Origin: Bacillaceae bacterium IKA-2
GTDB lineage: Bacteria; Bacillota; Bacilli; Bacillales; Anaerobacillaceae
Reading direction: 5' to 3'
Assembly (NCBI GenBank): GCA_031761875.1
Contig: CP134492.1
Coordinates: 1,550,001-1,614,000, forward strand
DNA: 64,000 nucleotides
A program made the position numbers and the translations under genes. The notes under the pieces are model-generated. The model ran no database searches, was not told the origin of the DNA, and saw only the letters and a program-made list of their open reading frames with translations. This document shows, one piece after another, positions 17,698 through 26,144 of the stretch; within the stretch, counting starts at the first letter, position 1, and the number at the start of each line of letters is the position of its first letter.

Positions 17698-18240
17698 ATG
17701 AAAAGAAAACTCTTTGGGGTTGCTTTATTGGCTGCTGTAGCCGTTGGGTTAGTCGCTTGCAGTGGGGGAAGTACCAATGAAGAAAACTCTTCACCAGAAA
17801 ATGAAGTGCAAAACATTAAGGAATTAGTGCATGATTATAGTGCTGGTAACGTAGCAAACGAGTCAGCCTCAATCACGTCCCATCAACTTATTGTGACCGA
17901 TAGCGACAAAAATGAGTTAACCTATGATTTACCTGAAGCTGAATTTTTTGTTTCCATCGCGCCATACGTCGATGAAACACATCTTTGAACAATTCATAAC
18001 TTGACAGGTTGTCAAGGCGAAATGGTAGAAGAAGAGTTTGAAGTATATATTGAAGACATGGAAGGCAATGTGATACTGGACGAAACATTGACATCCCCAG
18101 CTAACGGATTTATCGATTTGTGGCTACCACGTGACAAAACCTATAACGTAACGATTGTACACAATGGAAAAACGGTGGAGTCGGAGCTTTCCACGTTTGA
18201 GGGCGATGATACTTGCATTACAACGATGCAGTTTCTATAG
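17698..18240 (+). CDS. cueP: CueP-family copper-binding lipoprotein with in-frame TGA at a conserved Cys
   Basis: A 180-codon frame with one internal TGA (17986-17988, codon 97). The signal peptide ends in a lipobox with Cys21 (GLVAC). The CueP domain shows APYVDETH, then TGA, then TIHNLTGCQGEMVEEEF, followed by NGFIDLWLPRDKTYNV and a C-terminal TCITTM. Family members carry cysteines at these three places. Here they would be codons 97 (TGA), 105 and 173, spaced 8 and 68, which as I recall is the spacing of Salmonella CueP Cys96/104/172. Both sides of the TGA are intact. It is either a selenocysteine codon, a fresh nonsense mutation or a sequencing error. The TGA is followed by a SECIS-like hairpin at 18000-18016. 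Confidence 0.85.
18000..18016 (+). promoter_or_regulatory. Candidate bacterial SECIS hairpin
   Basis: CTTGACA-GGT-TGTCAAG is a perfect 7-bp stem with a loop beginning with G, 18 bases between the TGA and the loop. Bacterial SECIS elements need a G in the first loop positions and about 16-37 bases of spacing. The same bases encode the conserved LTGCQG, so the hairpin could be coincidental. Confidence 0.4.
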
Positions 18241-18245
18241 AAGAA

Positions 18246-18272
18246 AAACACCCAAATGGGTGTTTTTTTTTT
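18246..18272 (+). terminator. Terminator of cueP-like gene
   Basis: ACACCC-AAAT-GGGTGT followed by a nine-T run. Confidence 0.88.
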
Positions 18273-18295
18273 AGGGTTTTTCGTAAAGTTTGTAA

Positions 18296-18330
18296 TAGCA
18301 TAAATAGACCGAACTGGTCTATTTATGCTA
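18296..18330. promoter_or_regulatory. Primary operator of TetR regulator: perfect 35-bp palindrome
   Basis: TAGCATAAATAGACC, five bases, then the exact complement GGTCTATTTATGCTA. The 15-bp arms are perfect. It sits 84 bases before the TetR gene in its promoter region and shares a GACC-N5-GGTC core with the second site at 18341. Most likely the autoregulatory operator of the downstream TetR-ABC operon. Confidence 0.8.
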
Positions 18331-18340
18331 CACTTATATC

Positions 18341-18353
18341 GACCAAGGTGGTC
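18341..18353. promoter_or_regulatory. Second TetR operator
   Basis: GACC-AAGGT-GGTC, the same core as the 18296-18330 palindrome, with centres 34 bases apart (about three helical turns). This suggests cooperative binding by the TetR protein. Confidence 0.65.
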
Positions 18354-18413
18354 TACATTTTTTAATACTTATATTACCAATAAGTTCTTCGAAATATCAA
18401 GGAGTGATGCGCT

Positions 18414-19025
18414 ATTTCAGAACAATTTTTAAGTTTAGAGTCAGAAAAACAAATGAGAATATTAAATGCAGCCTATCAAGAATTTGCTGAACATGGTTAT
18501 GCACAGGCATCGACAAATCGGATTGTAAAGGATGCTAGTATTGGTAAAGGAATGCTCTTCTATTACTTCAATAGTAAAAAAGATCTATTTATTTATTTAT
18601 TTGACTATGCGACAAAGGTTATCGGGAAAATCTATGAAGAAATAGATTTCAATGAAACAGATATTTTTAAAAGACTAAAGGAAATAGGCTTGATTAAGTT
18701 AAAAATTTATAAAAAAAATCCCCGAGTATTTGATTTTCTGAAAGCAGCTGCCATTGAGGGCGCAGTTGAAGTAAAAGCAGAGATTGATCAAAAAAAGAAA
18801 CAGAACTTGGAAGTTGGGTTTAAAAACATCTATAAAAATATCGACTTTTCAAAATTCCGTGAGGATATTGATATTCAAAGAGCAATGGAAATCATTAATT
18901 GGACGATGATTGGTTTTGGAGAAAAAGAAATTGAGAAAATAAATTCATTTGAGGAAGTTGAAAGCGGCAGCCTTAAAGAATGGGACATCTATTCAGACAT
19001 GCTTAAACTTTGCTTATATAAATAA
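18414..19025 (+). CDS. TetR-family repressor; ATT start suspected
   Basis: A TetR regulator with an N-terminal helix-turn-helix (RILNAAYQEFAEHGYAQAST, then GKGMLFYYFNSKKDLFIYLF). The first ATG (18453) would give 190 residues and lose the normal N-terminus. Reading upstream in frame gives SEQFLSLESEKQ, a typical TetR start. It begins at an ATT (18414) nine bases after a strong AAGGAG. No ATG, GTG or TTG lies in that stretch. I therefore suspect a 203-residue product with a rare ATT start. It should control the ABC exporter that follows, through the operators at 18296 and 18341. Confidence 0.8.
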   Translation: MSEQFLSLESEKQMRILNAAYQEFAEHGYAQASTNRIVKDASIGKGMLFYYFNSKKDLFIYLFDYATKVIGKIYEEIDFNETDIFKRLKEIGLIKLKIYKKNPRVFDFLKAAAIEGAVEVKAEIDQKKKQNLEVGFKNIYKNIDFSKFREDIDIQRAMEIINWTMIGFGEKEIEKINSFEEVESGSLKEWDIYSDMLKLCLYK

Positions 19026-19040
19026 AGAGGAGGAACTAAA

Positions 19041-19958
19041 ATGAGCATATTAGAGGTAACGAATCTAACGAAAAAATTTGGTAAGTTTACAGCTTTAGAT
19101 GGTGTCAATCTAAAAGTAAACAGTGGCGAAGTTTTTGGGTTTATTGGGCCTAATGGTTCAGGTAAATCTACGACAATAAGAGTTTTACTCGGTATTTTGA
19201 AGGCAACCGAAGGAGAAGTAAAGATCTTTGGTAAAGATGCTTGGAATGATGCTGTGGAAATACATAAAAGAGTTGCCTATGTTCCTGGAGATGTTAATTT
19301 ATGGCCTAATTTAACGGGTGGAGAAGTGATTGACCTATTTGTAAAATTACGCGGGACAAAAAATAAGAGCAAACGAGAAGAGTTGATTAAAAAATTTGAT
19401 TTAGATCCTACAAAGAAATGTCGAACCTATTCAAAAGGCAACCGCCAAAAAGTTGCCTTAATTGCAGCTTTCTCATCTGAAGCGGATTTGTATATTTTAG
19501 ATGAACCAACATCAGGCCTTGATCCATTGATGGAGCTAGTTTTCCAGGAATGTATTATGGATGTAAAAAGACAAGGAAAAAGTGTCCTGCTTTCCAGTCA
19601 TATCCTATCTGAAATAGAAAAATTATGCGATAAAGTAGCGATTATTCGTGAAGGTAGCATCATCGAAACAGGCACGTTAAAGGAACTTCGTCACTTAACA
19701 CGTACCCAAATTCTTGTCGAGACAAAGCAGCGAATTACGAAGTTAAAAGAATTAAAAGGGATGCATGAAATTGAAGAAACAAATCAAGGGCTGTCATTCC
19801 AAGTTGATACGGAAGAGCTGGACAATACGATCAGATATATTAGTCAATTTGGGATTTTGAAGATAGAAAGTGCTCCACCGACATTGGAAGATTTATTTAT
19901 GCGCCATTATGAAGGTAAAGAAAAAGTCGCGAAAACAGGAGCGGGAGGTGCGAACTAA
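19041..19958 (+). CDS. ABC exporter ATP-binding protein
   Basis: A 305-residue ABC ATPase with Walker A GPNGSGKST (residues about 38-46), a signature in the form YSKGNRQKVALIAAF instead of LSGGQ, Walker B LYILDEPTSGLDP, and the H-loop LLSSHILSEIE. The long C-terminal tail is typical of drug and polyketide exporter ATPases (DrrA/TnrB2 type). It starts 15 bases after the TetR gene with AGAGGAGG and overlaps the permease start by one base. One operon with the TetR and permease genes. Substrate is unknown, probably a hydrophobic toxic compound. Confidence 0.92.
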   Translation: MSILEVTNLTKKFGKFTALDGVNLKVNSGEVFGFIGPNGSGKSTTIRVLLGILKATEGEVKIFGKDAWNDAVEIHKRVAYVPGDVNLWPNLTGGEVIDLFVKLRGTKNKSKREELIKKFDLDPTKKCRTYSKGNRQKVALIAAFSSEADLYILDEPTSGLDPLMELVFQECIMDVKRQGKSVLLSSHILSEIEKLCDKVAIIREGSIIETGTLKELRHLTRTQILVETKQRITKLKELKGMHEIEETNQGLSFQVDTEELDNTIRYISQFGILKIESAPPTLEDLFMRHYEGKEKVAKTGAGGAN

Positions 19959-21559
19959 TGGCCCAGAACTTTACGGCTAAAACAGGTCAACTTTCACGAT
20001 TCATTTTCCGGCTTGATCGAATAAGAATATCGTTATGGCTAGTAGGATTAACGTTCTTCACATTAGTTGTTCCTGTCGCTTTTATTGGTTTATACGAAAC
20101 GCAGCAGGCAAGAGATATTATGGCTGAAACGATGACAAATCCAGCGATGACAGCGATGATAGGAACTGGAGACTTGTCCAATTATACAATTGGTGCGATG
20201 ACGACACATCAAATGTTACTTATGACAGCTGTTATTGTAGGTTTAATGAGTATTTTACTTGTTACCCGCCATACAAGAGCTGATGAAGAAGATGGGCGTG
20301 TCGAAATGATTCGTTCCTTGCCGGTTGGACGTCTTTCGTACTTAAATGCATCAATACTCGTCATCAGTGCTACCAGTGTTGCTTTAGCTTTAATCATAGG
20401 TTTTGGATTATATGCACTTGGGATTGAAAGTATGGATCTAGAAGGCTCATTACTTTACGGGGCCGCGTTAGGTGGTACAGGATTAGTTTTTGCAGGAGTG
20501 ACAGCAATTTTCGCTCAACTTTCTGAAAGTTCTCGTGGCACGATCGGGTATTCTATCGCGGTATTAATTATTGCTTATCTTTTCCGAGCGGTCACAGATA
20601 TAAGTAACGAAAGCATGTCTTGGATTTCACCTTTAGCATGGACGTCGAAAACCCAAGCGTATAGCTCCAATAATTGGTGGCCAATCCTATTAATGATCGT
20701 TGTTTCTGTAATTCTATATATCGTTGCAAACTTTCTACATTCGATTCGTGATTTAGAAAGAGGCTTTTTGCCATCAAGACCAGGGAGGAAATATGCTTCT
20801 CGATTTTTACAAAGTCCGATCGGTCTTGCACTAAGACTGCAGAAAACTGGAATGATCGCCTGGGCGATTGGATTATTTGTGATGGGGGCTTCTTATGGTT
20901 CGGTGTTAGGAGATATGGAATCATTTTTTGAAGGCAATGAACTGATGGAACAGATGATACAAACGGTGGAAGGCTTTTCAATAATGGAGCTATTTATTCC
21001 GATGTTACTGGTTATTATGGCTCTCTTGGCAACGGTTCCTCCTGTTATGGCAATGAATAAATTGCGCGGGGAAGAGAAAAATGATCGACTTGAACATTTG
21101 TTAGGTAGAGCTGTATCACGGACTCAGCTTATGGGAGGATATTTGATCATCGCTTTGCTAAATGGATTTGTGATGTTGTCCTTTGCTGCGATTGGCCTCT
21201 GGTCTGCTGGGGCAGCTGTGATTGACGGTGGACTAGATTTTGGGATGATTTATGGAGCCGCGATGGGCTATTATCCAGCGATGCTCGTGATGATTGGGAT
21301 TGCGGTATTCCTGATCGGCTTTTTACCAAAGTTAACCAGTTTGATTTGGATTTACATTTTATATTCTTTTCTTGTCATATATATAGGTGGTTTGATGCAA
21401 TTTCCGGATTGGGTAGGTCAACTGTCGCCATTTGGTCATGTAGCGCAGCCACCTATAGAAGAAGTGACATTCATGCCGCTATTCCTATTAAGTTTGGTTG
21501 CGGTAGTGCTGATGGTGCTAGGTTTTGTCGGCTTTAATAAGCGCGATACAGAAAGTTAA
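19958..21559 (+). CDS. ABC exporter permease (polyketide-antibiotic exporter type)
   Basis: A 533-residue membrane protein with about twelve hydrophobic segments arranged as two halves. It resembles the TnrB3/COG3559 antibiotic exporter permeases: an N-terminal FIFRLDRIRISLWLVGL and the loop DGRVEMIRSLPVGRLSYL, repeated in the second half as EKNDRLEHLLGRAVSRTQLM. That internal duplication is a family feature. Its start codon overlaps the ATPase stop, so the two subunits are coupled. The operon ends at the strong hairpin at 21571. Confidence 0.9.
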   Translation: MAQNFTAKTGQLSRFIFRLDRIRISLWLVGLTFFTLVVPVAFIGLYETQQARDIMAETMTNPAMTAMIGTGDLSNYTIGAMTTHQMLLMTAVIVGLMSILLVTRHTRADEEDGRVEMIRSLPVGRLSYLNASILVISATSVALALIIGFGLYALGIESMDLEGSLLYGAALGGTGLVFAGVTAIFAQLSESSRGTIGYSIAVLIIAYLFRAVTDISNESMSWISPLAWTSKTQAYSSNNWWPILLMIVVSVILYIVANFLHSIRDLERGFLPSRPGRKYASRFLQSPIGLALRLQKTGMIAWAIGLFVMGASYGSVLGDMESFFEGNELMEQMIQTVEGFSIMELFIPMLLVIMALLATVPPVMAMNKLRGEEKNDRLEHLLGRAVSRTQLMGGYLIIALLNGFVMLSFAAIGLWSAGAAVIDGGLDFGMIYGAAMGYYPAMLVMIGIAVFLIGFLPKLTSLIWIYILYSFLVIYIGGLMQFPDWVGQLSPFGHVAQPPIEEVTFMPLFLLSLVAVVLMVLGFVGFNKRDTES

Positions 21560-21570
21560 TAATAAGCAAT

Positions 21571-21602
21571 AAAGGGAACGTTTCTTCTGAAACGTTCCCT
21601 TT
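21571..21602 (+). terminator. Terminator of TetR-ABC operon
   Basis: AAAGGGAACGTTTC-TTCT-GAAACGTTCCCTTT, a perfect 14-bp stem. Confidence 0.92.
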
Positions 21603-21648
21603 ATCAATGAAAAATGCACATTCGAAAGTAGTTTTTTAGCTAACCAAT

Positions 21649-21836
21649 GATTTATTGAGCGACCTAGACGGTTTATTAGCCGAACCTGGTGATTTACAAG
21701 CCGGATTTTACGGTTTATTAGCCGAACCAGATGATTTACTATCCAAATTTACGGTTTATTAGCCAAACTAGGTGATTTACTAGCCAAATTTCACATTTTA
21801 TTAGCCAAACTACCTGATTTACTATCCAAACCAGGT
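21649..21836 (+). repeat. Degenerate 21-bp tandem repeat, nine units
   Basis: Nine successive units of 21 bases (one of 20) alternate between GATTTACTAGCCAAATTTAC-like and GGTTTATTAGCCGAACCTGG-like versions, so the true period may be 42. The pattern is noncoding: frames are broken by TAG. It lies between the exporter terminator and the DMT transporter gene. Confidence 0.8.
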
Positions 21837-21926
21837 TTTGTCATTGGAGTGAGTGGAAATGCATCATAAAATGATCGAAAAGGTCTCTATGTTAAGTAAG
21901 GATAAATGATGGTATCATAATCAATA

Positions 21927-22913
21927 TTGGTCAAGATTTCTAAACAAACTAATTCGAAAGAAGATGACAGCTTGAATCAAACACGAATAAAATGGATATT
22001 GTTACTCGTAATTTTAATGTGGGGAAGTAATTTTGTCATTACAAAAATATTGCTTGAGACTTTCCCTTTTTGGACTCTATTATTCTTTCGGAATTTTTTT
22101 GCTGCGATTGCTTTGATTTGGATTGTTCGAAAATTCCTTTATATTACGCCAGGAAATAAAAAAGTGTGGGGTTATGTATTAGGAGCTTCTGTTATCGGTG
22201 TTGTTATTAATAATGTTTTCTTTCAAATGGGACTAAAATATACGTTAGCCACTAATGCTTCACTCATCATTGGATTAACACCTTTAACTACTGCCTTGAT
22301 CTCGTATTTAGTCTTTAGTGTTTCTTTACACTGGAAGCAAGTGCTTGGTATTAGTCTAGGACTTTTTGGTGTTACGCTAGTTGTATTGAAAGGGTCAATC
22401 ACAAACTTAATTAATTTATCCTTTAACATTGGTGATTTATATATTGTCGGAGCCTTACTAACTTTTACTGTTGGCTTCATATTTATTAAAAAAGCAACTG
22501 ACACAAAGTTTCCACCGGCACTCGTCAGTGTGTACGCATATTCACTTTCTTCAATCTGTTACTTACCCATGGTGTTGTGGGAACAAACGGCGGGAGGTTG
22601 GGGTGAGCTACCTACTAGTATATTCCCCTGGTTAATGCTGCTTTATGTCGGTGTATTACCTACAGGGGTAGGGAATATGTGGTGGAATCGAGGGATAAGT
22701 ATCCTTGGTCCCGGTCAATGCGCCATTTTTATGAACGGAATTCCGCTAGTTGCAGCCATTACTTCAGTATTGGTTTTGGATGAGCCAATCTTGATGTTAC
22801 AAATTATCGGGTTTCTCTTCATTGGTTCTGGGGTGCTCTTAGGCTCTCAAAATAGTAGACCAGTAGCTGTAAAGAAAGAAGAGAAAGACTATCAGCGTTC
22901 CGATGTAATCTGA
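21927..22913 (+). CDS. DMT-superfamily transporter (EamA family)
   Basis: A 328-residue protein with ten hydrophobic helices in two EamA repeats: IKWILLLVILMWGSNFVITK at the front and GDLYIVGALLTFTVGFIFIK starting the second half. EamA proteins export amino acids or other small metabolites. The first usable start is TTG at 21927. It has no clear ribosome binding site and lies nine bases after an in-frame stop, so the start is uncertain. Single gene ending at the 22930 terminator. Confidence 0.88.
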   Translation: MVKISKQTNSKEDDSLNQTRIKWILLLVILMWGSNFVITKILLETFPFWTLLFFRNFFAAIALIWIVRKFLYITPGNKKVWGYVLGASVIGVVINNVFFQMGLKYTLATNASLIIGLTPLTTALISYLVFSVSLHWKQVLGISLGLFGVTLVVLKGSITNLINLSFNIGDLYIVGALLTFTVGFIFIKKATDTKFPPALVSVYAYSLSSICYLPMVLWEQTAGGWGELPTSIFPWLMLLYVGVLPTGVGNMWWNRGISILGPGQCAIFMNGIPLVAAITSVLVLDEPILMLQIIGFLFIGSGVLLGSQNSRPVAVKKEEKDYQRSDVI

Positions 22914-22929
22914 ATAGTAGGAAATCGAT

Positions 22930-22970
22930 AAAAGAGTAGCCTAGTTCAGTATGAACTGGGCTACTCTTTT
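22930..22970. terminator. Bidirectional terminator
   Basis: AAAAGAGTAGC plus CTAGTTCA pair with their complements up to 22970, with an A run before and T run after. Shared by the transporter and the convergent gene. Confidence 0.88.
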
Positions 22971-22983
22971 ATTTATTAACAAA

Positions 22984-23499
22984 TTAAACGCATTGGAAAG
23001 ATTCTATTCTTCGTAAATCTGTTCCGAAGTACACCCACATAAATCCATTCCAGCGAAAACCTGAAATTGATGTTCTACCTAAAAATGTTGGATAAAACCA
23101 AAATTGTTGACGATTCGTTAACCACACATAAGTAAAGCGGAATAAACAGCGCCTAATTGCCCCTGGATCAACAGCGAAAAGTTCAACTTGCTGTGTTTGG
23201 GTAGGAATAAAAGACGGTGGTGGTGCCGTTGGCGGCCCACCATGTTGCGCTTGCCCTGGCCCTGGTGGTCCAACTTGTTGTCCTTGTCCTGGCGGCGCAA
23301 ATGGTGGTCTTCCCGGTGGAGGACCAGGTGGCGGTCCCATTGGTCCTCCTTGAGAAGGTGACCATGGACCAAATAATCTTTCATCATAATCATAAGCTGT
23401 ATTAAGATTATAATTCGTTAGGAACTTATTTGAACCATCATATTCTTCATGCCCATAGGGACTATAACTGTAAAATAATTGTTCAAAACTTGGATACAT
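22984..23499 (-). CDS. Pro/Gly/Gln-rich surface-type hypothetical protein
   Basis: A 171-residue protein. The Tyr-rich N-terminus (MYPSFEQLFYSYSPYGHEEY) is followed by a Pro/Gly/Gln spacer (about residues 50-95, runs of GPPPGPPPG type). The C-terminus is a compact aromatic domain with CLFRFTYVWLTNRQQFWFYP and WVYFGTDLRRIESFQCV, each holding one Cys. There is no signal peptide. Composition is like spore-coat or exosporium proteins of Bacillus, and the conserved-looking C-terminal domain suggests a real family I cannot name. The low-complexity middle gives spurious open frames on both strands. Confidence 0.75.
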   Translation of the reverse strand: MYPSFEQLFYSYSPYGHEEYDGSNKFLTNYNLNTAYDYDERLFGPWSPSQGGPMGPPPGPPPGRPPFAPPGQGQQVGPPGPGQAQHGGPPTAPPPSFIPTQTQQVELFAVDPGAIRRCLFRFTYVWLTNRQQFWFYPTFLGRTSISGFRWNGFMWVYFGTDLRRIESFQCV

Positions 23500-23822
23500 A
23501 AAATCACTCCTTTTCTTCTAGGCTTACGCCATCTTATTCATTTGTCATTGGACCTTCATCTTGTACAGAAGAAAAAGGCTTTTACCTACACACCTCGTTA
23601 CTTCGGGTCATGGCCCTAACATTCTTGTAAGTTTTCCTAACGCCGCAGCTACTTGGAAATATTGTCATGAGAACGCAGTTAAATAAAGGAATTTACCAAT
23701 TCATAACGAAATGAAAAGAAGGAAACAAAAAGTGTAAATAGTATCGGTTGGTGACAAGGACGGAACCAAGCTGAAATTTGACTCAATGTTGAATGATTAC
23801 ATGAAAATGTGAGGTGGAGTAT
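23500..23822. other. Intergenic region
   Basis: About 320 bases between divergent genes. No convincing ORF, repeat or RNA structure seen. Confidence 0.4.
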
Positions 23823-24737
23823 TTGAAAAAAATAGTAGAAGTCACAAACTTAAAAAAGTCCTATGGAGATGTAGAGGCCGTAAAAGGTATTGATTTTTAT
23901 GTGGAACGAGGGAATCTTTTTGCTTTTTTAGGTCCTAATGGTGCTGGGAAATCAACTACAATAGATATTATTTCTACTCTATTAGAACCTGATAGCGGTA
24001 TTGTCAAAATAGGTGAAAATATCCTTGGAAAAGATGATTATAAAATTAAATCTATGATTGGAGTTGTCTTTCAAGATAGTTTACTTGATCCATTACTTAC
24101 CGTTAAAGAAAATCTCTATGTAAGAGGAAACTTTTATAATCTTACAAAAGAGCAACTTAAAGATGCAATAATAAGGGCTGCAAAAGCAACAGGAGTGACA
24201 GACCTTTTGAACAGACGATATGGTAAGCTTTCTGGTGGGCAAAGACGAAGAGCGGACATCGCAAGAGCATTAATTAATACTCCTGAAATTTTATTTTTAG
24301 ATGAACCTACAACAGGACTTGATCCTCAAACTCGAAAAAATGTCTGGGAAACAATTCAAACACTCCAAAAAGAAAGCGGGATGACGATTTTTTTGACGAC
24401 CCATTATATGGAGGAGGCAGCAAGTGCTAACTACGTAGTAGTAATTGATAATGGGGAAATTGCCGCACAAGGGACTCCTATAGAGCTGAAAGAAAAATAT
24501 AGCTCAGACGTTTTAAAAATCCATTCCAATAAAAGCGAACAAATTATAAAAATACTTGTTGAGCAAAGCTTAGAATACATAGTAAAAAATAAAGTAATTT
24601 CCATTAAATTAGAAAATACTTTACAGGCAATACCTATTATTGATAAATGTAAAGATTTAATTGAAGGTTTTGAAGTACACAATGGCACAATGGATGATGC
24701 TTTTATTGGTATTACAGGAAAGGAAATAAGAGAATGA
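23823..24737 (+). CDS. ABC transporter ATP-binding protein (DrrA-like)
   Basis: A 304-residue ATPase with Walker A GPNGAGKST, signature LSGGQRRRADIARAL, Walker B ILFLDEPTTGLDPQ and H-loop FLTTHYMEEA. The C-terminal extension of about 80 residues (HSNKSEQIIKILVEQSLEYI) is typical of DrrA/CcmA-type exporters. I chose TTG at 23823, because GAGGTGGAG ends just before it; a GTG three codons upstream lies inside that site. It overlaps the permease gene by four bases, so the pair forms one transport unit. Confidence 0.9.
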   Translation: MKKIVEVTNLKKSYGDVEAVKGIDFYVERGNLFAFLGPNGAGKSTTIDIISTLLEPDSGIVKIGENILGKDDYKIKSMIGVVFQDSLLDPLLTVKENLYVRGNFYNLTKEQLKDAIIRAAKATGVTDLLNRRYGKLSGGQRRRADIARALINTPEILFLDEPTTGLDPQTRKNVWETIQTLQKESGMTIFLTTHYMEEAASANYVVVIDNGEIAAQGTPIELKEKYSSDVLKIHSNKSEQIIKILVEQSLEYIVKNKVISIKLENTLQAIPIIDKCKDLIEGFEVHNGTMDDAFIGITGKEIRE

Positions 24738-25588
24738 TAACTATAGCAGCGCGAAATCTAAAGCTATTTTTTAGAGATAAAACAACTGTTTTCTTTTCGC
24801 TCCTTGGCGTAATAATTATTATCGGACTTTATGTTTTGTTTTTGGGTGATATGTTAATTAGCGGTATGGATGAGATAGAAAATGCAAGATTTTTATTGGA
24901 TAGCTGGATCATGGCAGGACTTCTGGCTGTAACATCGATAACAACTACAATGGGTGCATTTGGAATAATGGTTGATGATCGAGCAAATAAAATAATAAAA
25001 GACTTTTCATCTTCGCCAATTAAAAATAGAAACTTGGCTGGGGGGTATATAGTAAGTGCCTTTGTGATAGGTGTAATAATTAGCCTTATTGCCCTTGTGT
25101 TTGCAGAGGTTTATATTGTATCGAATGGCGGACAGTTCCTATCTTTTCTAGCTTTAATGAAGGTTTTAGGTCTTATACTTTTATCAGTTTTATCAAGTAG
25201 TTCGATGGTATTTTTTATGGTATCCTTTTTTAAAAGTCAAAATGCCTTCGCTACTGCAAGTACAGTAATTGGAACTTTAATTGGATTTTTAACGGGGATT
25301 TATATTCCAATAGGTTCTTTACCTGATACGGTCCAATTGGCCATTAAGATATTTCCAGTTTCTCATGCAGGTTCATTATTTCGACAAGTTATGATGGCAG
25401 AACCTATGGAAGTGGCTTTTAAAGATGCCCCAACCGAAAGCATAGAAAACTTTAATCAAAGTATGGGAGTTGTCTTTAACTTTGGTGGATATACGACGAC
25501 AATGTTAACAAGTGTGGTTATTCTTTTAGCAACGACTGCGCTGTTTTATGGACTGGCAATTTTAAATATTTCAAGAAAAAGAAAATAA
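24734..25588 (+). CDS. ABC-2 type permease
   Basis: A 284-residue membrane protein with six hydrophobic segments and the ABC-2 layout: an N-terminal ARNLKLFFRDKTTVFFSLLG, a large extracellular loop after the first helix, and a second loop (about residues 205-240) before the last helix. ATG overlaps the end of the ATPase gene (ATGA). It partners that ATPase as a DrrB-like exporter; substrate unknown. Confidence 0.9.
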   Translation: MITIAARNLKLFFRDKTTVFFSLLGVIIIIGLYVLFLGDMLISGMDEIENARFLLDSWIMAGLLAVTSITTTMGAFGIMVDDRANKIIKDFSSSPIKNRNLAGGYIVSAFVIGVIISLIALVFAEVYIVSNGGQFLSFLALMKVLGLILLSVLSSSSMVFFMVSFFKSQNAFATASTVIGTLIGFLTGIYIPIGSLPDTVQLAIKIFPVSHAGSLFRQVMMAEPMEVAFKDAPTESIENFNQSMGVVFNFGGYTTTMLTSVVILLATTALFYGLAILNISRKRK

Positions 25589-25727
25589 CATTTTAGATGA
25601 ATGAATTTCATTTCGATACACTAATTTTTTCAAGAATAAATTTGATTCATCTAGTGGCTAACTTAGGATGGAACTTCAAACTCTGGATATAATAACTATT
25701 CATACAACAATGAATAGGAGTGGTAAG

Positions 25728-25901
25728 ATGTCTGCCGATGATAAGAAAAAGAAACAAAAAACAGTATTTAAAGATAATCAAGATTTAGTCCCAGAAGGTA
25801 ACCTACCAGGTAATAGGGAGGATCGAAGTGATAAAATGGGTTCGACAAATTCTGAAGAAATTCGATTTGAGAATGCCGACGATATATATGATGAATATTA
25901 A
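25728..25901 (+). CDS. Small acidic hypothetical protein
   Basis: A 57-residue hydrophilic protein, MSADDKKKKQKTVFKDN at the front and an acidic end FENADDIYDEY. ATG at 25728 has AGGAGTGG seven bases before it. A longer reading to 25668 lacks a site. No membrane helix or known motif; probably disordered. Unrecognised, but codon use and ribosome binding site support a real gene. Confidence 0.6.
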   Translation: MSADDKKKKQKTVFKDNQDLVPEGNLPGNREDRSDKMGSTNSEEIRFENADDIYDEY

Positions 25902-25995
25902 TAAAAGAGTATTTCTGAAATTGAAGAAATCACCTAAAAAGAGTTAGATGTAAATCTGAAAAATTGTAAGCACTGACAAGTTTATAAATACGCGG

Positions 25996-26017
25996 AGTTG
26001 TAGCCTTCTTAATGGAA
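25996..26017. repeat. Small hairpin in intergenic region
   Basis: TAGCCTTC-TTAATG-GAAGGCTA inverted repeat, possibly a terminator for the small acidic gene. A weak T-rich stretch follows. Confidence 0.45.
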
Positions 26018-26108
26018 GGCTATTCGTTATTAGACGTTATTAGAAAGGCAATTCATTATTTCAAACAATAACCACAGCCATAATCAAAGGCCAAATTAAG
26101 ATTTTTAA

Positions 26109-26141
26109 AACCCATCCCCTAAATGATTGAGGGAATGGGTT
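26109..26141. terminator. Terminator of HMCES-like gene
   Basis: AACCCATCCC ... GGGAATGGGTT hairpin just downstream of the leftward gene. Confidence 0.75.
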
Positions 26142-26144
26142 ATT

